DNA of 64,000 nucleotides from Apostichopus japonicus (GCF_037975245.1 NC_092583.1:17630764-17694763); one strand, 5' to 3'; positions 37,101 to 54,419 are shown, numbered from the stretch's first letter. Program-made: numbers and translations. Notes: generated from the letters alone by a model not told the origin.

Positions 37101-40100
37101 AAAAGGTTTTCAGTTAATTTTTTGCTTTGGGTGTGATGAGCATGCAATAAACACTTGCAAAGGTTTTGGCAGCTTGGCTTTAAGAATCTCAATCACCCAT
37201 TTTATGTGTATGTTACACAGGTCGTATCTAGGGCTCGAAAAAAAAGTCACCAAAATTTGTGTCAGAAAAGTAGCTAAGCAGTGATGTGAAAAGCCAACAT
37301 TAGGATGAGTCTGGGGCTAAAAATAATCCTGGACAGTTTCACAAAGGTTTTGGTTTTTTGTTCTGAAAGAATTATTTGAGATGTTGCGATGATGAAATTT
37401 GACAAAAACATTAGAAATACAGTAGCTTCAGAGCAGATTGAAATTGCTCCAACGATGCCCAAGATGTTAGGTTCTCAAGAGCTGATTTTGCCTCCAGATG
37501 CGAAGAAATTATATTAGTGTCCTGGTAACACGAGAACATAAATGTCACAACTTTTCCTACAGATTTGGGTGCTGCTTCCCAGGAGATGCCCTTAAGTCTT
37601 TCTTTTACAGCCCAGCCACTATATATCAATGAACCTCTGATATCTGAAGGATACTTTCTCAAAAGCTACCGTAAGTAGTATTTTGTAATATGCACTGATA
37701 GAAGACATTTCAATGATCAACAGTTTATTAAACACAGACTAACATTCTTTCAACAGTGATTCTTTAACAAAATGTTATAAGTAGACCAGCTTTTTTCAAT
37801 AAGAATGTTATTGGTATCCACAAACCATGTTCAGTCACTGAGTTCAGGCTCAATCGCTTAGATTTTGAAGATCAGAAACTCCAGTAAATTAAATTTGATA
37901 AGCTTTTGGCAATGTTTAGTGGACCTGTTAAAATTCAGGGGAAACACTGATGACCTTCAAATCACAATCGCTGTGCCCATGTAAGCTACACAAAGACATT
38001 GGCTGTGCCAATGTAAGTTAAACAAAGACATCGACTGTGCCTATGTAAGTTACAGGTACATGTATGCTTTATCCTCACCACTGTGCTATTTAAAACATGA
38101 TTTTTTAAGAAGAGGATTAGCATCCCTCAATCGTTTCAGGTCCTACTGGCAATATGACATCAATTGTCACATATTTACAAAATGGCAGAGCTTGCTAGAC
38201 AGGCCTTGAGGGAGGGTCCTAAATGGAGATGGATTTTCTACCTGTAGGACAATGACTTTTAATATTGTCTTGAAGCTGCTAAAAGAGGTAATAGGGTTTT
38301 AGGTATGATCAAGAGGAACTTCAGTTTTCTGAAAGAGGACATCGTAGTTAGGCTTTATAAGCAGTTGGTTAGGCCTTATCTGGAGTATGCTGTGCAGGCT
38401 TGGAACCCATATTTTGCTAAGGAAGTACTTGAAAAGGTCCAGAGGAGGGCTACTAGGATGATTAGTTCCTTAAAGAGTGTTCCTTATAATAGGCGGTTAC
38501 AACTGTTGAATCTCACCACACTGGAGCTTAGGAGGTTACGTGGGGACTTGATCCAGGTTTTCAAGATTGTGTATGGTTTCGACAATTTATCCTTTACCGA
38601 CTTTTTCATGTTTGCTAACAGTAGTTGTACCAGAGGTCATTGTCTTAAGCTCCAAAAGTCACATAGTAGGATTAATATTCGGCATAACTTTTTTCTAATA
38701 GGGATGTGAATGAGTGGAATGGTTTGCCTGAGAAAGCTGTACTTGCAAGTAGTGTCAATGGGTTTAAGAATGCTTTGGACAAGCACTTTAAGCATTGTAA
38801 TCGGATCTGAGTGTTTGTGTCTTCAGTTTTTTTTCTCCCTCTGTAGGGTCCTTGATGGGGACTTAAGTGTCCCTCCTGATCCTTTTTTTCTACTAAACTA
38901 AACTAATAACTTACTCTTTAGCTAGAGTCTCTTCGATATCACATTGACAGGGACATCTACAGTCTGTCTGAATCTCTGTATCTGTCAGTGGTAACTCTCC
39001 ATCACTGCCATAAAGAACAAGAAACAAATAAAGAATTACATTAAACAATAAACATACCCAATCAACGACACAGACTTCCCAGCAACCCATTAAAATAGAA
39101 GCAAACATTAGTCTTACACAAAGACCAATTTATTAGTAAACAAACTGCATTGAGTATGTATATATCCGAGTTAATATGCCGTTAACAGAATTAATTAGTG
39201 TGGGTTACTTAAAACAGAATACTTATTAAATACTCGCTACTTATCATCAAGTACAGCCAAACTGTTGTAGCATCATCTTGTTTGTGTCTTAATTATACTG
39301 TAGAAGTTGCAAAAGATAATTTCATCAGACCAGTACCTTGCAACCTCTATGCAAAAGTGCAGTGCAATTGCAAAGATGCAAATTAAACCTTTGTAGTTTT
39401 AGTATTTTATGAGGTACTTTTGAAAATTCTAGCACTAAATTAGCATGCTAACTTGCTATACTGATTACCTCTCAATCCACTTACAAAGTCCTAGAGACAA
39501 CATGGCCCTATGTCACTTGACATATAGACCACAAGTCATGGATGCACATAATCACGTTCATATTTTTTACTTTCCAATAAGTGATCAGACCTTTTTCCAA
39601 GGACGGTTTCATTTTCCATCCCACAATAAAAGAGTCTTAGGAACTGTCCCTGATTTCATCAAGGCTTACAGGATACTGTCACTAAATCCTTACCCTGTGT
39701 CCCAGGACATATCCCCTTATTTGAAGGACAATATTTAATTATACAGCATTTGAACCACATTAAAATCATCTTTCTAAAGTATCTACATTTAGGCTTGAAA
39801 GTCAACATCAAATGGTCAACATCATCATGAAAACAATATGGTCACCTTCTTTTTTATCATAATGAAACCATTTACTGAGTGTTTCGTGTGACTTTATGAT
39901 AACTGCGACTAGAAGTACCAGTTAGATAAACTCATGATAAACTCAAGTTATGTAGGCCTACAATATGCCAACGGTTCGTTACGCCTGTGCTAACAATGTG
40001 AAATAAAAACATTTCGCGTAAAGGCTACTCGTATAATAACTGTATACACTTTTACATACAACATGAGAGTTATACATCAACTTCCGGAAATGACTGCTCC

Positions 40101-40457
40101 TTAGGTACGTTGATTAGGCTACTGTAAATGACCTCACTAGACCTGAAAAACACTGCAACTCGTTCAAAAAATCTTATTTCACCTTTGATCAAGGTTGGTG
40201 CAAGTCGGACATTTGCTTTTTCGATGAATTGATAGAAGATGCAGCGCAAATTCGCTGTTTGTTATGGGTTTACGAAGTCTCCGCTCGTAAGTTTGCTTTG
40301 CAGACCTCCACTCGTCGTGTGAAGTGAGAAGGTAGACTTTCGTAGCGTCTCTTTGGCGTGCAATTTCTCTCCGACTTGTTTCTTTATCTGGTCCATACTT
40401 CAAGGGAGCACCCCTAGTTCTCTTAAATTTGACAAAAGGAACATCCTCCATGACCAC
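34114..40457 (-). CDS. C2H2 zinc-finger protein with acidic and AT-hook-like domains, 4 coding exons
   Basis: Coding exons on the minus strand are 40457-40183, 39004-38915, 36991-36278 and 35881-34114. Every junction is GT-AG in phase 2 and the product is 948 residues. Exon 1 is basic and ends with a His/Cys-rich piece (HLLSIHRKSKCPTC). Exon 2 gives CRCPCQC. Exon 3 has an acidic run (about 205-239), a Lys/Arg-rich stretch (274-286) and an AT-hook-like RPRGAPRGRRK (about 327-337). Exon 4 has an isolated finger (C377, C380, H393, H398), a long Ser/Pro/Gln-rich linker, a second acidic run, an incomplete Cys/His motif (about 768-788) and five consecutive C2H2 fingers (about 795-930; YKCGICGKEF, HKCPTCNRGF, YRCHNCMKSF) with TGEQP-type linkers. 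It is most likely a nuclear DNA-binding regulator. I do not recognise a named orthologue. A LINE fragment lies antisense in intron 2. Confidence 0.88.
37955..38055. repeat. 34-bp degenerate repeat, 3 copies
   Basis: CGCTGTGCCCATGTAAGCTA, GGCTGTGCCAATGTAAGTTA and CGACTGTGCCTATGTAAGTT are spaced about 34 bases apart by ACACAAAGACAT-type sequence, in intron 2 of the zinc-finger gene. Confidence 0.75.
38262..38907 (+). mobile_element. 5'-truncated CR1/L2-type LINE fragment
   Basis: The frame reads CLEAAKRGNRVLGMIKRNF, then LVRPYLEYAVQAWNPY, VQRRATRM, LNLTTLELRRLRGDLIQVFK. This is the conserved thumb and C-terminal region of CR1/L2/Rex1-like reverse transcriptases. A frameshift near 38697 moves the end (DVNEWNGLPEKAVLASSVNG ... 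FKHCNRI) into another frame, so the copy is dead. It ends in a short 3' UTR and a TAAAC tail at about 38907. It is in intron 2 of the zinc-finger gene on the opposite strand; its tail is 7 bases from that intron's GT (38914). Confidence 0.9.
39005..40182. other. intron 1 of the zinc-finger gene
   Basis: A 97-codon open frame (39445-39738, +) has no recognisable motif and is not called a gene. Nothing else stands out. Confidence 0.5.
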
Positions 40458-40594
40458 CGTATACGAGTACGGTTCCCTTGGTCGAATATTGGTGATAATC
40501 TGGTTAGCTCTGGGAGCTTAAAGTGTAGGCCTATCCCAATAAGACAAAGAGTATACGGGGTATTGCGAGACTCATTAGCATTTTGGGTCAGGTC

Positions 40595-40606
40595 GCACAT
40601 GCGCAT
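40595..40606. promoter_or_regulatory. NRF1-like site upstream of the zinc-finger gene
   Basis: GCACATGCGCAT lies 138 bases upstream of the start codon at 40457. It differs by one base from the palindromic NRF1 consensus (GCGCATGCGC core), which is typical of TATA-less housekeeping promoters. Position supports a promoter role, but no initiator was identified. Confidence 0.35.
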
Positions 40607-40609
40607 ACA

Positions 40610-43433
<2,824 letters not shown>

Positions 43434-44156
43434 TCTCCTCTCCTCTCCTCTCCTCTCCTCTCCTCTCCTCTCCTCTCCTCTCCTCTCCTCTCCTCTCCTC
43501 TCCTCTCCTCTCCTCTCCTCTCCTCTCCTCTCCTCTCCTCTCCTCTCCTCTCCTCTCCTCTCCTCTCCTCTCCTCTCCTCTCCTCTCCTCTCCTCTCCTC
43601 TCCTCTCCTCTCCTCTCCTCTCCTCTCCTCTCCTCTCCTCTCCTCTCCTCTCCTCTCCTCTCCTCTCCTCTCCTCTCCTCTCCTCTCCTCTCCTCTCCTC
43701 TCCTCTCCTCTCCTCTCCTCTCCTCTCCTCTCCTCTCCTCTCCTCTCCTCTCCTCTCCTCTCCTCTCCTCTCCTCTCCTCTCCTCTCCTCTCCTCTCCTC
43801 TCCTCTCCTCTCCTCTCCTCTCCTCTCCTCTCCTCTCCTCTCCTCTCCTCTCCTCTCCTATATCCTCTCCTATATCCTCTCCTATATCCTCTCCTATATC
43901 CTCTCCTATATCCTCTCCTATATCCTCTCCTATATCCTCTCCTATATCCTCTCCTCTCCTCTCCTCTCCTATATCCTATCCTATATCCTATCCTATATCC
44001 TATCCTATATCCTATCCTATATCCTAACCTATATCCTATCCTATATCCTATCCTATATCCTATCCTATATCCTATCATATATCCTATCATATATCCTATC
44101 ATATATCCTATCCTATATCCTATCCTATATCCTATCCTATATCCTATCCTCTCCTC
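43434..44156. repeat. (TCCTC)n pentamer array grading into 12-bp arrays
   Basis: About 85 perfect TCCTC units (43434-43859) are followed by 12-base TATATCCTCTCC units (43860-43950), a short return to TCCTC, then 12-base TATATCCTATCC units to 44145, with variants TCATATATCC and AACCTATATCC. The strand is almost purely pyrimidine in the first part. Long open frames on both strands are artefacts. Confidence 0.97.
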
Positions 44157-47100
44157 TCCCGAGAAATCATGGGCCTTCAATTTCTATGTATGGATATTTT
44201 TCCGAATATTTAACTCTATAGATGTGTGAATATCAATTTGCCATTCCGAGCCGCATGAATGGATAACTTCAAATGACCTACAAAACAAAAGAGGACCTGG
44301 CGAGTCAATTGAACTTTTCCTTTTGTTATGATTTTCCACGACACGCATAGTAAGTAGGGCTTCTGTTGTAAAGTGCCATAAGTGTTTTTCAATGCAATTC
44401 TTTCAAGGCTGTGGATTTATATGCATGCAGTCACCACATTTAGACCAATCGAGACTAGTTGGTTGAATCATAATTTTAGTACAAAATGGGTAAATAAAAC
44501 TAGACCAGGACCTTGTGAATACTGAGCCGTTGTTACATTTATTTCCATACCGCCTGCAAGGAAACCTTTCATATACAAACTTAATTCCATCGTCATATCT
44601 ACATTGAGTGTCAGCTACCGATATTTTCCCAAAAAGGTAGGATTATTTCTTCAAGAATATAGCTCGTACGTGTTTATTTTTACCTTAAGGTTGCAGATAT
44701 ATTTCGCTTATTACTGTGGTATAAAGTGAAATTATTTAGACACTTTGCTTCACATAGGTCAATGCTAGATCGTGAGTATTTAAACGCTGTTGTGTCTCGA
44801 CGTCCCGACACATAACTATCCATATCACCCAACATGTCAAAACACCTCCCCCTCCCCTACCCACCCCCGGTCCTACTTTTGTTTAACTGCCTCATCCTTT
44901 CTTAATCCTCGAGACTCTGGGACACAAGTTGAATCGTACTGAGAAGATCACGGTTATCGTAATAGGAGTAACACAAGTGGTCGCATTAGTTATTCCATGC
45001 ACATAGCTATATGAGAGAAGTAAATATCCTTATGTAGGTCACAGGCTTCAATCAATCAGAAATGTCAGTGAAAGTCAGTTTTTAATCCGAAATCAGGAGA
45101 GTGGGAGAAACCCATTTCTCTCGGCTGAATAGTTCGTAGAGTGAAATGAAATCACTGGAAGGATTAAAACTCTAAATCGTGGACAAAGGGAAGGTTTCCG
45201 TAGGAAACCACATAGTAGCAATTAGCCACAACAACTATCTGTGACGTATTGTTTCACACAGGCTAACTTGTTACATGACGCTGTGTAATCTATCCTGCGG
45301 TCAAGGTTGTACAATTCAAAATATTTTCGTGTGGTTATGTAGTTCCTGTTGTGTATACTGAATACGTCAGTTGAATCTGGGACTCTCATCAATTGATTGT
45401 GAGGATAACATCAACGAAACTGTGTGTTTACATTCAATTTAGTTATAGTGCATTAACTCGATTTACGTCATTTTTGTGAGCATTTACAGCACTACACAGG
45501 ACGCAAACTCGGTAATGAAACTTGTAGTTCATAAAGAGAAAATCGGTAAGTTGACTCAGTAAGTGAACTCTTAGCAAACAAATTGTTGCATGCTTAATTC
45601 TACCAAGTACGTGTCTTTCTGCATTGTCTCCGACATTATAAGATTAATAAGTTTATCAAAGTATATGCTTGGAGAGTCCAGACCCATTGAGAATATTCAG
45701 ATAAAGTAAAATGAGAGTCAATTTGGATAAATACTCATGTGATGGCAGTATGATAACTAATTATTGTAATTCGTAACCAAATTTGCGATCTTCCCATTGC
45801 ATATTGATAGTTTTGTAATTTCAGTGATGGTACGTTTAGCTTGTTAGTTGTTAGGTGCTTGTAATGTATTTGCCATCTGGTGACAATGTTTGAGTAGCTC
45901 GTTTGGTCTTTGCATGTTGTTTTGTTTCTCAAAAATAAGTTTTAGATAGTGTTTCATTCGCATATTTTAGGTATAGCTGGCCTAACGATGTATGCTATAC
46001 CCGTCAGGTCTGAGTGTTTGGGTTTGGTTTTGTGCCCTTTCACCCCTACCCACAATGCGCGACAGCCATCGTCGTCAGCATCACATGTCAATGACCTCTG
46101 TGAAACCCACCTGATCCCACTCATCGCATAGCCTTCATTCTGTCTCGTTCTGGTTAAAACAATGCAAAATTGTGTGCATGCGCATATCTATAACGCGGCC
46201 AATAGTCGTCACCTCTTTAAATTCTCCTTATTGCTCGACTTACAATTTATACCTGAAAAAAAATAGCTACACTGTAAGGAGTGAAGAAAAACAAGCAGAA
46301 TAGACGAGACTTCAAAATATATAGTGAGCTGCCAGTCAAGACTCTTCTTGAGTGTCTATTGGCATTCGCACTTCTTTTTCCCCCCGAAGTACTCCAAAAC
46401 TGTCGAGGGGTTCTTTGCATACCACAATCGTGAAATCTAGTCCCTTTTTCCCTGTTCCTAGTTGGTGCCTATTTAAGAAATGGCTTCGAATCTGTTATTT
46501 CTGAGTATTAAGTTGTTGTTGAATTTCGTATACCATGTGAAAAACCATGTGTACTTTTCTATTCTTTTTCATTTTTTTTTCTTTTCTTATTATTTTAGTA
46601 GAGGTATGTTGTTGTAAACAATAAATGTTTATTTTCACCAGTGTCTAATACCCCATATTGGGGAGGTATATAGAAATAAACTGAAAATGAAGTCTAGTCT
46701 GTAATAATACTAAAAGTGCTATTACAGCAATAGGCTTGAAAGTCGATATATTCAGTACTGTAGGATTAGAGGGAGCTTGGTACTCTCAATAACTATTGGA
46801 TTACTTTGGATTGCTATTTTGGTCTATAACAAACGTCGATCTTTAGCTATTTCATTAATTTTGAATCTCGGTTTTAAACAGCTGTGCCTCCATCGCAGAC
46901 TTGATAAATCAGCTTATACGGAAGTAAGAAAAGGAGTGTGTTTTGGGGATAAACTGTTATAAAAGGATGTTACATAAAACGTATCATAGATTAGATGATG
47001 GAATTATCACGTATTCTTGTTTTCTTCATAAGTGTCTTACTGTATTTGAATGAAATGGGATTCCTTCGATATTTCAAGAAGTGTTTATATTGTCTTGGTT

Positions 47101-48944
47101 AGCGTTAAGGTAAGTCGTGAAATTTTGCAGCATGCTACAGACTTGCGAATGCGGCAATTTTCATCTGCCAGGTCATAAAAGGACTCGCATCGAGCATTAA
47201 GGCAGCTGAACCGAGAAGCTGCCAAGGAAACCATTCGCTACTACCATTCGCTACTATATGGTGATATGGTTTATCTGCTAAACTTTATATGTGGTGTCGA
47301 GAATGAAAGCAGTTAGGCAGGTAGGCCTATACTTGAATATAACGTACAATGTTCCCGCCTGTACATTGATTGAAGCTGGAACAATTGGTGATTTGATGTT
47401 CAATATAGTGCATATGAAGATGTTTTAATAAAACAGATCGACGTTACTATACAACGCACAACAACAAAATATGAATATAAATTCGGCAGTATGGTATGCT
47501 TATAAATCTTGGGCGTCACAAAGAGAACTTTAAACAGTGGCATGGCTGACGGAGGGCAGGGGATTATGGTGTGGGGGAGGGGGATAGTCACTCGCCGATA
47601 AGGTTCAAGTGGTATGTTCCACATGGAATCCATGATTTGATCAATTCTCAACAGCTCATATGGGATCAGGGGTGTAATCAAAACTTTGGGAAGGGATTGC
47701 GACCTTCCTTGGAACAATATCGATTTATTTTATGATATAATTGTATAATGAACGCACAGGTTGACGATGAAGTATCTGAACTGCAAGCCCAATCGTTGCA
47801 ATAAATGAGGGGGGGGGGGGTGGACCCAACATGTTTCTTAACATTCTTAGCGGAACCTTTCCAGAAGGACCCATCACTATACAGTGTAAATTCAGCCGCC
47901 TCTGTCCAACCTCCCCCACCCCCCGCCCACCCGCCCCACCCGCCTCCACCGCTCAAGATCTTTTTCATACAGGTTCATGCACATCAATGTGTTGCACTTA
48001 TATTTGGCTAGGCCTATGTGAGTGCCCATAACTCTGTTGCTTCCTTATTACATTTAACATGCTGGGTTAATCAACAATATGACTGTGTACGATGTACTTT
48101 CCTGTGATACTAAATATTGGAGAAGCGATTTCATCGAAAGGTTAATGTATAACATTTGTGACTTTCGATTCTATTACAGAGTTTAAACCTTATTCAAATC
48201 GGATGATTATCAACTTGGAGTACCTTAAATGCTGCAGTGAAAATCATTTTCCAACATGTATTTAGAATTCGGTGTAATATTACGGATGTAATAAACCCGT
48301 CAGTCTTTGCGGAACTCAATGTCTACGGTTGTGTAACTGAATGATAATTTGATGCAAGCATCGATGTATAACCTCGCCTAGCCAAGGACAAAACTGACTA
48401 CTACAAAATCCGCAAACAACCGAACGAAATTTGAGCACGAATAAACTTGCCGTTAGTTTCCCTTGCAAAATGTGAGTAAATATATCTTTAGAATTCTTTT
48501 CAGGGATTCATGCTCATGCTCTGTTCTCTACAAAAAAAAAAAGAAATAAATGTAATGTGAGAGTCGTGTTTACCTTAGGGAATGCATAGGCGGGACCACC
48601 CCCCCTCATCCCAATCCACCCCCACCATCACCATCATTCGGAGCATTTTGCAAAGTTCAAAATTTATTAGCGCGACTTAACCTTGCGTTAATACCTAATT
48701 ATAGACATAACTTACATAACATATATATACTTCCGAATGCTCAACATAACGTCTAAAATTTGAAGTTTCTTCTGAGTAAACCCCTCTCCAGATCCCCCTA
48801 CATGGGATTCGCATCCAACCAACCCAAAGCCACACCCCTCATTCGTAAAATATTTCGTCTGCCCGAGCAGCACGGACATAAAGGTCCATGCCAAATATAA
48901 AATCAGTCGGGAAATTTGCACCCCTGCCCCCTCCCAACCTATAT
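44157..48944. other. intergenic, no gene seen
   Basis: Open frames of 105 codons or fewer without motifs. There is a one-mismatch NRF1-like TGTGCATGCGCA at about 46173 and G/C runs near 47811-47950. I see no element boundaries I can defend. Confidence 0.5.
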
Positions 48945-49115
48945 CCTGTACACGTCATGACTGAGGTCGCATACGAGTACCCCTCCCCCTCCCTTCCAAC
49001 CTGTATGACATCCTGTACACGTCACTGACTGAGGTCACATATCACTACCCCCCCCCCCGCCCCACCCAACATATATGACATCCTGTACACGTCACTGACT
49101 GAGGTCGCTAGGTAT
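48945..49115. repeat. about 67-70 bp tandem repeat, 3 copies
   Basis: CCTGTACACGTCA followed by CTGACTGAGGTC and a C-rich tract occurs at 48945, 49012 and 49082. The poly(C) tract in the unit varies in length between copies. Confidence 0.85.
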
Positions 49116-50077
49116 CACTAGGTATATATTATTACTACTAATTGCCAATAATTTGTTCCAGTGAATGCAATGACGTAAGAAACAGTGTCAGAATAATACT
49201 GCAATGCTTCCTTCTGGCGGATGAAAACATTTCATCATAGTTTCTAAACAAACGTTAGGATGTATTTTTGAACATTCATAGATTATATTATTGTAATTGC
49301 CAACTTATACGAATATTTTTCTTCTTCAATTGGATCATGCATAGCTACTTTGCGTTCCCTTCTTCACCAATGGCACTGTTAAATATAGCTATATCGTATA
49401 TATGTCTTAAAATAACTCATTGATTGCTGTAATATAATAACTTATACCTGTAAATCCCGTCTTGTACTTCACAGGCATGTACACATGCAGGATTTTAGTA
49501 TGAAGCAACCTTCATATGGAACCACAAAACGTTCATATCTTCTTAGAATTGACGTGTTTATGAAACAATTGCACGAGGAGGAGAGGAAGGGTGACTGGGT
49601 GAGGGAGGGGGGGGGGGGTTCGGATACTACACAGATCCTTCTAGGACCACTTCAGGTCGAAGTTTCAAACAATTGTTTATCAATATCACGTATAGGCAAT
49701 TCACTATAGTCCTGTTAATTTTCTATAACATATAGGCTTTATTTTTTTTTTAAATTAAAAAACACTGTCGTTTGCATAAAATGACACTGAAGCACAAAAA
49801 TTCTGCCGCAATGTACATTATTTTGCGGGAGGTGATCTCATTCACCGTGAGTCAGTTTCTAAACAGCTGCATGGTTGTGCTAGTATGGCGTGTGTGTGCG
49901 CGTGACTGCTGAGGAACTTATTTTTTGCATTTTCAGCAGTCATTTAAAGATTTACAGTTTAGATAATATCGGAGAATAAAAGTCACGTGATTTGCAAATT
50001 TGCAAAAACGCACAATTCATTTTTATCATATTGGATTGAAAAGACCCATGTAGTACAAGTTATAAATATGTCTATAT
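49116..50077. other. intergenic, no gene seen
   Basis: AT-rich with a G10 run at 49608. Only short open frames. Confidence 0.5.
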
Positions 50078-51209
50078 CAATGGTTCTCAAAGTGGTCCCT
50101 ACCGCCCCGGGGGCGCTGGGAACTTTCAGGGGGCGATACAGAATCCACGGTCGAAAAGGGGCGCTGGCAAAACTTAAAGGGGGGGGGGAGTTGGCATTAC
50201 TTTGTGCACTGGCGAGCTACAATGCTTGTTAGATATTTCTGAATTTCTGTGCAGAAAGAAGAATAGCTTGAACTTCGTCGGTCTAGTTTTGTCGTCGACT
50301 GCCGATGCAATATGAGTTTTACATATTAATTATATAGCATGCACTTAGTTTCCCCACATCGGTTTTTACAAATTCAAAGTCTAAAAAGGGTCATCAATGA
50401 ATGTTAGCGTTATGTTAAACTAGTGGTAAAAAACACTCGACGTTTTCCCCGGGTATCAAACCAAACATGACATTTAAAATTTCTATAATTACAAAATGGA
50501 CTCGAATTAGCAATGTCAGCTTAGAAAACTATGATGTTTTATTACGTTTTCGTGGAAATCAGTCTGCGAATTGTTGACCAATTCTCAGAGACTTCCCGAC
50601 ATTAACATTATCCGACTGACAATGACACTTCAAATTTTTTTCTGGCTCCATTTATATTCGTTGATTTTTCCATTCCCGCAAAGCAGGCGTGGTGCTGGGA
50701 CGGGTGGTGCTGGGACGGGTGGTGCTGGGACGGGTGGTGCTGGGACGGGTGGTGCTTGAGCCCGTAATATGGTAACCCTTTATTAAACCCCTAATTCAAA
50801 CGTAACCGACAACAACCCCATTATGTTCCTCTGTAACATATATACCATACCAAACCGAATTCCAACAACCCTTCTTCAAATTACGTTTTGTAGCACCATA
50901 TTGCATCTGAGGGCATTACTATTTTTACCCAAAGGGGAGGGCGCTCCCTTTGATCCCTCCCCCACGACACAAACAAACTCACACTTCGCCAGCTCTCCCA
51001 AATGCAAACTCACACTTCCTGCGTCTATACGTCAATTTCATGAATACTGGTCAGTTGGAAAATGATCAACCAGCAGATATTGGTTTTGTTCCCTCCCCTA
51101 CTTTCCAAACCCTGACGCCGCCCCTGGCACGGGGTAGGTGGGGGTGGGCGCTGGGCCGGTCCAATAGGGCAAAAGGGGGCGGTAGATCGAAAAAAATTGA
51201 GAACCAATG
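50078..51209. mobile_element. non-autonomous hAT-like DNA transposon, 1132 bp
   Basis: The left end starts CAATGGTTCTCAA and the right end finishes TTGAGAACCAATG, giving imperfect terminal inverted repeats of the CAGTGGTTCTCAA type known from hAT elements; CTACCGCCCC follows within both ends. It is flanked by an 8-base direct repeat, GTCTATAT (50070-50077) and ATCTATAT (51210-51217), with one mismatch. Eight bases is the hAT target-site length. No transposase frame is inside. A 15-bp tandem repeat (GTGGTGCTGGGACGG, 50690-50757) sits within it. Confidence 0.8.
50690..50757. repeat. 15-bp tandem repeat inside the hAT-like element
   Basis: GGTGCTGGGACGGGT repeats 4.5 times without mismatch, encoding (GAGTG)n-like artefactual frames. 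Confidence 0.95.
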
Positions 51210-51217
51210 ATCTATAT

Positions 51218-53185
<1,968 letters not shown>

Positions 53186-53194
53186 TCAAAGTTA

Positions 53195-53310
53195 AGCAGG
53201 GAGTGCTCTTCTCGTTAAGCTATAAAGCTTTGTGTTTTTGTTACTATATATGGGCTTATTATTATCACCTGAATGGTGTGATAAAACAAATCAATAAATG
53301 AAATGAAACT
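53195..53310 (+). mobile_element. 3'-end relic of the LINE family seen at 58-59 kb
   Basis: GGGAGTGCTCTTCTCGTTAA then GCTATAAAGC resembles GGGAGTGGCTCTACTCGATA then AGCC in the 3' UTR of the LINE at 59527-59557. It ends with AATAAATGAAATGAAA, the same tail type. No coding part is left. Confidence 0.65.
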
Positions 53311-54004
53311 TAACTTTCAACATTGCTTGGGAAGTTAGGTTACTCAGGAAACCGCCATTCAAAAGAAGAGTTCGACAGGAAGACAAACAAAATGAAAGAA
53401 CCGCGAAACTTGTCCTGTCTGAGAATTTGCATAAATTTCAATTGTCTGTGTTGAGTAACAGTGAAAACTTAATATTAATGTTGACATCGTGGAGACATGG
53501 ATCTTACTATCATTATGAATATCCATGACAACGATGGCACTGAAATAACGAAACTCCCCTTCCCATCTCCCAGTCTATACACACAAGTATATGTCTACAG
53601 TATGTGCTGAAAATGGGCCACGTCCTATAGTACGAAGCTCCTAGTGAGAACTCCTTTTGACTACTACCCACAGTGACCACATACTACAGTAATATATCAA
53701 GCTGTTCGGTATTTCACTGCTCACCTCAATCATTTCTTATATTTTGGATTCCGAATTGGTCTTAATTAAGTAACCATAAACGTGTGAGTTCATTATATTG
53801 CAGCTCTATTCGTGTTTATAGGCTGTATACATCAGGATACTCTTTGTTATGTAAAAGTCACCAAAGATGGAGCCTGGCCACGAAAATCAAACAAATTGAT
53901 CCTCTGTTAACCCCCGGTCCCCTTACATCGAGACTGCGTATAATCATAACGATGTCCCATCACGTTAGAGTATTACGAATCTATTAGGGCTATACACTTC
54001 AAAA
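53311..54004. other. intergenic, second copy of a dispersed repeat
   Basis: 53869-53915 resembles 30386-30440 (see that entry). No gene seen. Confidence 0.45.
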
Positions 54005-54013
54005 GGCTGACGA

Positions 54014-54419
54014 CATATGCGTAGGAGCCCAATTTGATTTGGGGGGGGGGGGGGGCTGTAACGACTTGCCCGAAAAATATAACCAACATTTTTCGCGCGC
54101 TCCCCGCGCATTCAACATGTTAATGTGCATAACATATAGGCATGCATCAGTTAATACATCGCATGCCAATAACATACACTCATTTGCCGTCTTATTACCC
54201 TTCCATTTTGGTTAGAATTATTGGGAAAGTCGTTACAATAATAATGATAGTAATAATATCAGTTTAACCATTAAAAAACACATTGCAAATTATTTTTCTT
54301 TCAGTAGGTGCCCGAAAAATTCTCAGCATATTGCCCGAATTTTCACTAAAGTTTTTGGGTTGGGGGCTGCAGCCCCCCCCCCAGCCCCCCCCCCCCCTCC
54401 CCCCGCCTCCTACGCCTAT
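54014..54419. mobile_element. short inverted-repeat element with 9-bp target duplication
   Basis: The left end CATATGCGTAGGAGCC and the right end CTCCTACGCCTAT are reverse complements with one mismatch. The flanks carry an exact 9-base direct repeat, GGCTGACGA (54005-54013 and 54420-54428). Inside are a G15 run and C-rich tracts near the ends and three GCCCGAA motifs. There is no coding capacity. Nine-base duplications are typical of Mutator-like elements, but the family is not certain. Confidence 0.7.

Noticed and set aside
39445..39738. 97-codon open frame in intron 1 of the zinc-finger gene
   Set aside because: No recognisable motif, no splice context and opposite strand; probably chance.
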